Below, in pieces: positions 1 to 5,074 of a DNA stretch of 7,338 nucleotides. Position numbers and translations under genes: made by a program. The stretch's first letter is position 1. Each line of letters opens with the position of its first letter. The DNA comes from an uncultured Ruminococcus sp. (lineage in GTDB: Bacteria; Bacillota; Clostridia; Oscillospirales; Ruminococcaceae), in the NCBI GenBank assembly GCA_937907215.1, contig CALESG010000005.1, positions 1-7,338 on the forward strand. The letters are read 5' to 3'. The notes beneath the pieces are model-generated. The model was given only the letters and a program-made list of their open reading frames with translations, did not search any database and was not told the DNA's origin.

Positions 1-419
1 GAATAGTTATTACCGTTTATAATTGAATGCATAAAGATTAAAAACATTGCAACTGATATCATTACCGGCCATAATAAGTTATGATCTTTCAACAGAATTT
101 TAGCGGCAATTATAACTATTAGGGAAATTAGCATTGCGATATCACAGATTTTCCCGATTTTATTATTAAAAAAACAAAACATTCCCGGTATACGATATTT
201 TTTATATCCTACTTTCCTACGCATTCTTCCCAATACAAACGTAATCGCCAATCCAATAATACATCCCGACCAAAACAATATGCCAACCATATATGCAAGA
301 ATACGCTCTATTTGTGTTCCATTAAAGTTGGACATAGGAATTAGAAGAAATGACATTGAAGATACAGCGAAACACAAAATGCTGCATAACAACGCATATT
401 TGTATTTTTTATCTTCCAT
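1..419 (-). CDS. Polytopic membrane protein of unknown function, partial at C-terminus
   Basis: An open frame starts at the ATG at 419 and runs off the left edge with 139 codons visible and no stop. It begins MEDKKYKYALLCSI. AAGGAG (427-432), inside the end of the preceding gene, is 7 bases upstream of the ATG, a good start signal. Four hydrophobic segments are predicted: about 8-28, 42-64, 91-111 and 115-134. Basic stretches (RMRRKVGYKKYR at 65-76 and KNKIGK-like residues around 86-90) between segments 2 and 3 should lie in the cytoplasm. The visible end reads MHSIINGNNY, possibly close to the natural C-terminus because small clostridial membrane proteins often end in a similar polar tail, but this is from memory and unverified. 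There are no catalytic motifs. Last in the visible operon, it could be a membrane component or an immunity protein for a secreted toxin. No toxin gene is in view to support the latter. Confidence 0.72.
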   Translation of the reverse strand, partial: MEDKKYKYALLCSILCFAVSSMSFLLIPMSNFNGTQIERILAYMVGILFWSGCIIGLAITFVLGRMRRKVGYKKYRIPGMFCFFNNKIGKICDIAMLISLIVIIAAKILLKDHNLLWPVMISVAMFLIFMHSIINGNNY

Positions 420-423
420 AATA

Positions 424-786
424 TCACTCCTTCTCATCACTCTGTTTCACTAACAAATTATGTAAAGCTTTATAAGAGGTTCCATTTGTATATTCTTTCT
501 TGAAAAGGTTGTTTCCCTTTCTCTTATACGGAAAAAATGCCATAGCTCCGATAACAAATACAATAACTGCAATCACAGCTGCTATGACGATATAAAGCCG
601 CCATGTCCGATAATCAATATTCAGTCTGCCATAAATACCTGTTATCGCCAGCACACCCAATATCAACAGTATTATGCAAAGAGAACCAACAAATCCCATT
701 AGTCCACCATATACTATGTATCCTACTATAGGGTGCTTCTGAAATCGTTTATCCAGATAAGCTTTTAACTTTTTTATACTCTCCAT
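424..786 (-). CDS. Two-helix membrane protein of unknown function
   Basis: I do not recognise this 120-residue protein. A basic amphipathic N-terminus (1-18) precedes a long hydrophobic stretch (about 20-50, rich in Gly: GYIVYGGLMGFVGS). A short polar loop with Arg and Asp follows (51-63), then a second helix (about 64-85) and a basic then polar tail (87-120). The positive charges predict both ends in the cytoplasm and a hairpin in the membrane. The ATG at 786 has the strong site GAGGTGA (790-796), which overlaps the kinase stop codon, so the gene is closely coupled to the kinase. Its own stop is four bases before the next ATG. It is not a good fit to EssA, which has a single membrane helix and a larger outer part. 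It could be a small subunit of the secretion machine, a kinase partner or an immunity protein, and the sequence does not decide between these. Confidence 0.8.
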   Translation of the reverse strand: MESIKKLKAYLDKRFQKHPIVGYIVYGGLMGFVGSLCIILLILGVLAITGIYGRLNIDYRTWRLYIVIAAVIAVIVFVIGAMAFFPYKRKGNNLFKKEYTNGTSYKALHNLLVKQSDEKE

Positions 787-789
787 AAT

Positions 790-796
790 TCACCTC
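790..796 (-). promoter_or_regulatory. Ribosome binding site overlapping the kinase stop codon
   Basis: GAGGTGA overlaps the kinase TGA (795-797) and lies 3 bases before the ATG at 786 (about 5 bases measured from the GAGG core). The overlap implies that translation of the two-helix membrane protein follows termination at the kinase gene. Confidence 0.6.
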
Positions 797-2726
797 AGTC
801 ATACTTTTCCAAGTGATCTAAAAATGCTGAAATTTCAGAACGTGTTATGCCTTTCGCATCTGATATAGCATTTACTGCTATATCTCCCTTATTGTTAAGT
901 GCAATAGCAAGGTGTCTCACAGAATATCTATATACGGAATTATTTTCGTTTTCCTCCAACAGCGTGTATGCATCGCTATAGTTGTAATTGTTAATATTTT
1001 CCACACTGTGAATAGCAATAGCTAAGTCATATGCAGTACTGGTTTCTGACAATTCCATCTCACTTATGGCTGAAGAAATAGAAGAAAGTTCGGCTGCATT
1101 TGCCTTTTCCATTATTTTATCAACATATGCTATTTTTTCACTGTCATCCTCAAACTGTTCCAGAAGTGACACCATAAGAGAAGCTTCCATGGTACTGATA
1201 ATATCATCATTTGACAGATAATTAAAGCATTCATTGCATACATCTTTTTTCTGACCATCATCAGCAAGTTCCATTCTTTCAAGTGATATTTCAGATATCT
1301 TTCCAAACTGCGTTGCCTGATATGTTATGGTATTTTCATTTTGACTGTTTATTCCTTCCAAAAGCTTCTCCCAGTCGCTTGTAGCGATCTGATAACCAAT
1401 TGCCCTATAAACAAAGGAGAATAACAGTAGAGTTATAATGCATCCGATGCAGGCACCAAAAATAGTGGCAGCATTTCTTACCTGCTTGTTCTCTCCTTTT
1501 TTTACAGAAGGGATACTATCTCGGGCATCGTCAAGATCATCTTTCAGATCTTTATAATAATGGTAATAGTCATCACTTTCAAGATAACCTGTCTTACGCC
1601 GTCTTGTACATTTGCTTATAATCTTTTGCAGTGATAAATGATAACGACCCCCTAGTGGTCCGGTACATTCAAGTGATAAATCTCTATTAAAATACGCTTC
1701 GTCACTCAGAAGATTTGATTCATAAAAATTATGAGGTGATTCAGCAAACAACTCACTATTTGTCATAAGCTCCACAATATTCATGCATTCCCAAAAGGTT
1801 GCTCCAAATGAAAATATGTCGCTTTCTATTGACATTTTTCCAATTTCATATCCTTCTTGTGAGAATGGAAACTTCGACTCGTTGTTAGCAGCCGCATAAC
1901 ATTCAGGTGCAGCATAGCCTATTGTTCCATGTGAGAAAAGAGAATTAATATCCTCTGCTTCATTATAGTTTACACTTGGAAGATCATGATACACAAATGT
2001 TGTATCATCCGGTAAGAATACAGAACGTCCAAAGTCTATCAAAACCAGTTCTTCACTTTGACGTGTCACCATGATATTTTCAGGTTTAATGTCAAGATGA
2101 AGAACCTTTTTCTTTGAAGTTGTACTGATAAACATCAATATTCCGCATAAGCTTTGCATGAATCGAAGCAATTTTTCCTGATACCGAAAAAAAGTTTTCT
2201 CATCCTTATATTTTTCTAATACCTCTTCTTTTTCCATATCAGAAAAATCATGAAATTTAACCCATCTGTTATCTTTATATTTTTCAAGTCCCCAGAATTC
2301 TCTTCTGCAATATTGTTCCAGCGACCAGCCATCAATAAACTCTTCAATTACACAAAAGCAAGGCAATATATCCTCTGAATTATTAGGGTTACTGTTACGA
2401 ATAAACACTTTAGTTCCCGGGATTTCCAATTCAAAGTTTTCACCGATGTCTTCTACAACATCATATATTCTGGCAACGCTTCTGCATTCTTGAAGCTCTT
2501 CAAAAATTTTAAGTTCCTGATTCTTAAATCTATCTAGTCTTTCGCTTGATTTTGGTTTAAACTTTAATACGCAAGAGAAAGATAAATCAGACTTGCCATT
2601 GTCATCTATAGAAATTTTTCTGCCCTTAAAAACAAAACTTTCTGTTCCGGAGGCAATAAAGCCATCAGGAAAATCTTTTTTATCAATTTCATAAAGAAAT
2701 TTTGTCCCTTGTATTTGAGTGCTCAT
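795..2726 (-). CDS. Transmembrane Ser/Thr protein kinase with outer helical domain, T7SS-linked (EssB-like layout)
   Basis: This 643-residue protein has a Hanks-type kinase domain at about 12-400. Visible residues are a glycine-loop variant SGTESFVFKG (26-35), the beta-3 lysine in VLKFK (K55), a candidate helix-C glutamate (E71), catalytic loop HLDIKPEN (210-217; HLD for HRD, D212, N217), DFG (231-233), APE (273-275), helix-F Asp (D303), and an Arg cluster at 375-377. All catalytic residues are present, so it should be active. An extra charged stretch of about 40 residues (140-185) precedes helix E. One membrane helix (about 419-441) follows a basic segment, so the kinase is cytoplasmic and about 200 acidic, helical residues lie outside. 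These include one CxxC (C497, C500). The order of kinase fold, one TM and helical outer domain is that of EssB/YukC, whose kinase domain is inactive, but I see no clear sequence match in the outer part. Its ATG overlaps the stop of the small upstream ORF. Likely targets are T7SS components, which is inference. Confidence 0.88.
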   Translation of the reverse strand: MSTQIQGTKFLYEIDKKDFPDGFIASGTESFVFKGRKISIDDNGKSDLSFSCVLKFKPKSSERLDRFKNQELKIFEELQECRSVARIYDVVEDIGENFELEIPGTKVFIRNSNPNNSEDILPCFCVIEEFIDGWSLEQYCRREFWGLEKYKDNRWVKFHDFSDMEKEEVLEKYKDEKTFFRYQEKLLRFMQSLCGILMFISTTSKKKVLHLDIKPENIMVTRQSEELVLIDFGRSVFLPDDTTFVYHDLPSVNYNEAEDINSLFSHGTIGYAAPECYAAANNESKFPFSQEGYEIGKMSIESDIFSFGATFWECMNIVELMTNSELFAESPHNFYESNLLSDEAYFNRDLSLECTGPLGGRYHLSLQKIISKCTRRRKTGYLESDDYYHYYKDLKDDLDDARDSIPSVKKGENKQVRNAATIFGACIGCIITLLLFSFVYRAIGYQIATSDWEKLLEGINSQNENTITYQATQFGKISEISLERMELADDGQKKDVCNECFNYLSNDDIISTMEASLMVSLLEQFEDDSEKIAYVDKIMEKANAAELSSISSAISEMELSETSTAYDLAIAIHSVENINNYNYSDAYTLLEENENNSVYRYSVRHLAIALNNKGDIAVNAISDAKGITRSEISAFLDHLEKYD

Positions 2727-2899
2727 TTTACATTTTTCCCTTTTACATTTAATTCTGGAAGTTTCAGCAAATCAAAAATTGTGCCGTGACTCCCATCATT
2801 CAATATATTCAGTTTAACTCGACTCTCTTTTGCCAATTGTTCTTCTTTGATTTTCACGTTAGCCAGATTCATTGACTTTTCTTCTATTGACTTGCTCAA
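2723..2899 (-). CDS. Small charged protein of unknown function (58 aa), between the WXG100 and kinase genes
   Basis: I do not recognise this protein. An open frame fills the 175 bases between the WXG100 and kinase genes. It starts with TTG at 2899, two bases after the WXG100 stop and 5 bases after GGTGAG, and ends in a TGA that overlaps the kinase ATG (ATGA, 2723-2726). The product is lysine- and glutamate-rich. Residues 1-30 (starting MSKSIEEKSM) look helical, residues 31-40 look like a turn (NILNDGSHGT), and a hydrophobic patch IFDLLKLPEL follows. There is no signal peptide and no membrane helix. An internal ATG at 2872 would give 49 residues. Support comes from the start site, the exact fit and the ATGA coupling. 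Without it this would be the only sizeable gap in the segment. It could be a chaperone or adaptor for the WXG100 protein or the kinase, but that is only positional inference. It is too short to be YukD and lacks a visible ubiquitin-like pattern. Confidence 0.62.
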   Translation of the reverse strand: MSKSIEEKSMNLANVKIKEEQLAKESRVKLNILNDGSHGTIFDLLKLPELNVKGKNVK

Positions 2900-2901
2900 C
2901 T

Positions 2902-3228
2902 TTACTCACCATCCTCAGTTGTTGGGTTTTCATTAAATGCAGCTAAATCAGCATCCAATTGTAAATATACATCTTTTGTACTCTTTAAAGCATCATTGTT
3001 GATAGCATTCAGTACTTCAGCCACACTTCCGATTTTTTCAAGAATATGATCAACCTCTTTTTTGTACTGATCTGCTCCTGCACCCTGCCATTTTGTAAGC
3101 AGATTATCATTGATCTCTTTGAACTTACTTTTAATTCTATCGAATTCGGTTATTGCCTCCTTACTATCTGATTCAAACTGAATAAGCTTTTCAATATCGG
3201 CACAGCGAATATTATTACCATCTGCCAT
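2902..3228 (-). CDS. WXG100-family (Esx-type) secreted protein
   Basis: This is a small helical-hairpin T7SS substrate of 108 residues, in the family's usual size range of about 100. From the ATG at 3228, the WxG turn is K46-W47-Q48-G49 between two amphipathic helices (about 8-43 and 52-95). A YxxxD export motif follows at Y88-D92 (YLQLD), and the acidic tail ends TTEDGE. The ATG start is chosen because GGAGGA sits 7 bases upstream. A TTG at 3243 would add five residues but would place that site inside the gene. It lies directly after the D2-D3 ATPase gene, which is the expected receptor for the C-terminal signal. No second Esx gene follows in the window, so a homodimer, as known for Firmicutes EsxA, or a partner encoded elsewhere is likely. 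The family call is firm; its role as a helper of secretion or as a cargo chaperone is inference. Confidence 0.93.
   Translation of the reverse strand: MADGNNIRCADIEKLIQFESDSKEAITEFDRIKSKFKEINDNLLTKWQGAGADQYKKEVDHILEKIGSVAEVLNAINNDALKSTKDVYLQLDADLAAFNENPTTEDGE
2905..2910 (-). promoter_or_regulatory. Ribosome binding site for the 58-residue ORF
   Basis: GGTGAG lies in the final codons of the WXG100 gene, 5 bases before the TTG at 2899, with the WXG100 stop (2902-2904) inside the spacer. This is the main evidence for preferring the TTG over the internal ATG at 2872. GGTGAG is a weaker match than the GGAGG sites elsewhere in this operon. Confidence 0.5.
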
Positions 3229-3235
3229 AACATTT

Positions 3236-3241
3236 TCCTCC
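3236..3241 (-). promoter_or_regulatory. Ribosome binding site deciding the WXG100 start
   Basis: GGAGGA lies in the 18-base gap between the ATPase stop (3247-3249) and the ATG at 3228, 7 bases from that ATG. It overlaps the upstream in-frame TTG region (3241-3243), which makes the longer start unlikely. Confidence 0.75.
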
Positions 3242-3246
3242 AATTA

Positions 3247-5073
3247 TTACTCTGTCTTAATAAATTTCATCTTAACAAGTCTATCTGCTTCGATATTATA
3301 GTAATATCCATCACCTTTTTCACAACGGGCATACTCTTCTTTAAGACTTTTTACATCCATACTTCCAAAAACAGACTTTTGCCCTCTTTCGGATGCAAAT
3401 TCTGCTATATTATCCAAGAGAAAAACAGAACCCAGTGTATTGTTAAAGAAGTTATTCGTTTCCTGATCTGTAATTTTCTGAATATCTGTGAAAATAAATA
3501 TTAGATCCTCTTCTTCTGCAATTGCTGCAAGCTTAGGAAGTATGTTATTAATGAATTGCTTTTCTCCATTTGCACTCAAATACAACATTTTGCTTTGAAG
3601 AATAAAAACAGTCGGCTTGATTGGCTTTCTATTTTCATCATAAGAAGGCATTAAACCAGCATTGGCATCTCCATATATATACGTTGCAATAGGTGAATGA
3701 ATTTGATTATTTGATAAGCCATTCCATGTCAAATCCATATAATTATCATTTATGAAATGATAAAACTGCTGATATGCAGAAACAGTTTTACGAATGCTTC
3801 CTTTTGTCTTCTTAACTTCAATAACATCCATAAAGCCATTTGACATATCAAATGATGGATTTTCCGTTTCATTTGGCGGCAATGTCATATTCTTTTTTGA
3901 CTCTATGAACTTTTTGCAATCTAAACCAAGAGACTCGCATTTTTCATAAAATTCTTTTAGCTGCTTTCTGCCATCATCAAAAAAGACAAATCTTGCATAA
4001 GATTTCTTTTTAAATAATTCATCAAGGATCAGACGAAGAAGGTTGCTCTTTCCATATTCCTTTTTTCCATATATACCAATCACTCTTGATTCTGAAAAGT
4101 CTACAGTAACAGGATAAAAATCAATATAATCAAGTCCAACTGATACAGGACAAGGATTCTCTTCTGACCTTTTTTCAGAAGTTATTTGCGTTTGCTTTAA
4201 TCTGTCATATTCACTGAATGTTAAATCGCCTGAAAAAGTTAAGTACTTTTTTACGCATCTGGTATAAACATTTGAATCTTCATCAAATTTAAACTTATCT
4301 TTTAAGGTTTGAATATAATTCGTAGTATTATCAAGCGAATCAGCAATATAACATTGTAATTCATAGGGTGCATTCATTCTGAAAGTACCTTCAATACCAT
4401 CAGGTTTCATTGTTACATTCGCAAATCCTCTACCAGCAATTGCGCCTATTTCTGTTACCTTTGCGTTAAAAATATCCATATATTTATCAGACGGCATTTC
4501 AAGTGCTATTTTCTGTCCGAAGCTGCTCAAGTAAGATGACAGTCCTTTGGTATCAGAGGCGGTAAAAACTACTGTAATACCTTTTGATAAACCATCACGA
4601 CATATTTTAGCAAATTTCTCCTGATATGCTAAATATCTTGGTTCATCCTGAAAAGCATTGAGATTGTCAATGATAAACGTTGTGTGGATCATTTTCTTTT
4701 CACCATTGAATGATGAAAAGCCCGTACCATCAAGCTCTTTTGTATTTTTTTTTATAATTTCCTCCAGTATCTTAAACGCTCTTTTCACATATTCCTCATT
4801 GGAGTTGTCAAAGTAAGCTGAAACCAAAGGAAAAACTTTGTAAGAGGCTAATGCACCACCAAAATCAAGAATGAAGATTTGTTCATCATCTACATTATTC
4901 GTCATATGTAAGGTTTGAATCAGTAACTTAAGGAAGTTTGTTTTTCCACTCATCGAAGCACCGAACAGAGCTATATTTTTATCCAGTAAATCAACTTTAA
5001 ATAATGGCTGCTTTTGCACAATAGGAATATCATACTGTCCTAAAGTGCATATCATTGTTTTTTTCTCTTCCAA
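3247..5073 (-). CDS. essC: EssC-type T7SS ATPase, second half (D2 + D3 domains), EccCb-like
   Basis: This 608-residue soluble protein has two FtsK/SpoIIIE-like ATPase modules and corresponds to the C-terminal half of an ordinary single-chain EssC. D2 covers about 10-250: the entry LGQYDIPIVQKQ, Walker A GASMSGKT (38-45), ILDFGG (68-73), and a Walker B-like FIIDN (133-137) with Asn after the Asp. D3 covers about 305-608: entry PVSVGLDYID, Walker A GKKEYGKS (336-343, K342), but the Walker B strand reads TVFILQS (488-494) with no acidic residue. D3 may therefore bind nucleotide without efficient hydrolysis. In this family D2/D3 regulate D1 and the last domain docks the Esx C-terminal signal (established for EccC). 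The start is TTG at 5073, one base after the stop of the preceding half and 7 bases after GGAGG. The ATG at 5055 (residue 7) is the alternative. The arrangement mirrors EccCa1/EccCb1. The gene precedes the WXG100 gene by 18 bases. Confidence 0.9.
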   Translation of the reverse strand: MEEKKTMICTLGQYDIPIVQKQPLFKVDLLDKNIALFGASMSGKTNFLKLLIQTLHMTNNVDDEQIFILDFGGALASYKVFPLVSAYFDNSNEEYVKRAFKILEEIIKKNTKELDGTGFSSFNGEKKMIHTTFIIDNLNAFQDEPRYLAYQEKFAKICRDGLSKGITVVFTASDTKGLSSYLSSFGQKIALEMPSDKYMDIFNAKVTEIGAIAGRGFANVTMKPDGIEGTFRMNAPYELQCYIADSLDNTTNYIQTLKDKFKFDEDSNVYTRCVKKYLTFSGDLTFSEYDRLKQTQITSEKRSEENPCPVSVGLDYIDFYPVTVDFSESRVIGIYGKKEYGKSNLLRLILDELFKKKSYARFVFFDDGRKQLKEFYEKCESLGLDCKKFIESKKNMTLPPNETENPSFDMSNGFMDVIEVKKTKGSIRKTVSAYQQFYHFINDNYMDLTWNGLSNNQIHSPIATYIYGDANAGLMPSYDENRKPIKPTVFILQSKMLYLSANGEKQFINNILPKLAAIAEEEDLIFIFTDIQKITDQETNNFFNNTLGSVFLLDNIAEFASERGQKSVFGSMDVKSLKEEYARCEKGDGYYYNIEADRLVKMKFIKTE

Positions 5074-5074
5074 T

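Noticed and set aside
424..786. Two-helix protein as EssA
   Set aside because: EssA has a single membrane helix and a sizeable outer part. This protein has two helices, short loops and both ends predicted inside.
2723..2899. Small ORF as YukD (ubiquitin-like)
   Set aside because: YukD is about 80 residues with a beta-grasp pattern. This product is shorter, charged and mainly helical.
3226..3243. Longer WXG100 start at TTG 3243
   Set aside because: It would turn the GGAGGA site into coding sequence and leave the ATG at 3228, which is ideally spaced from that site, unused.
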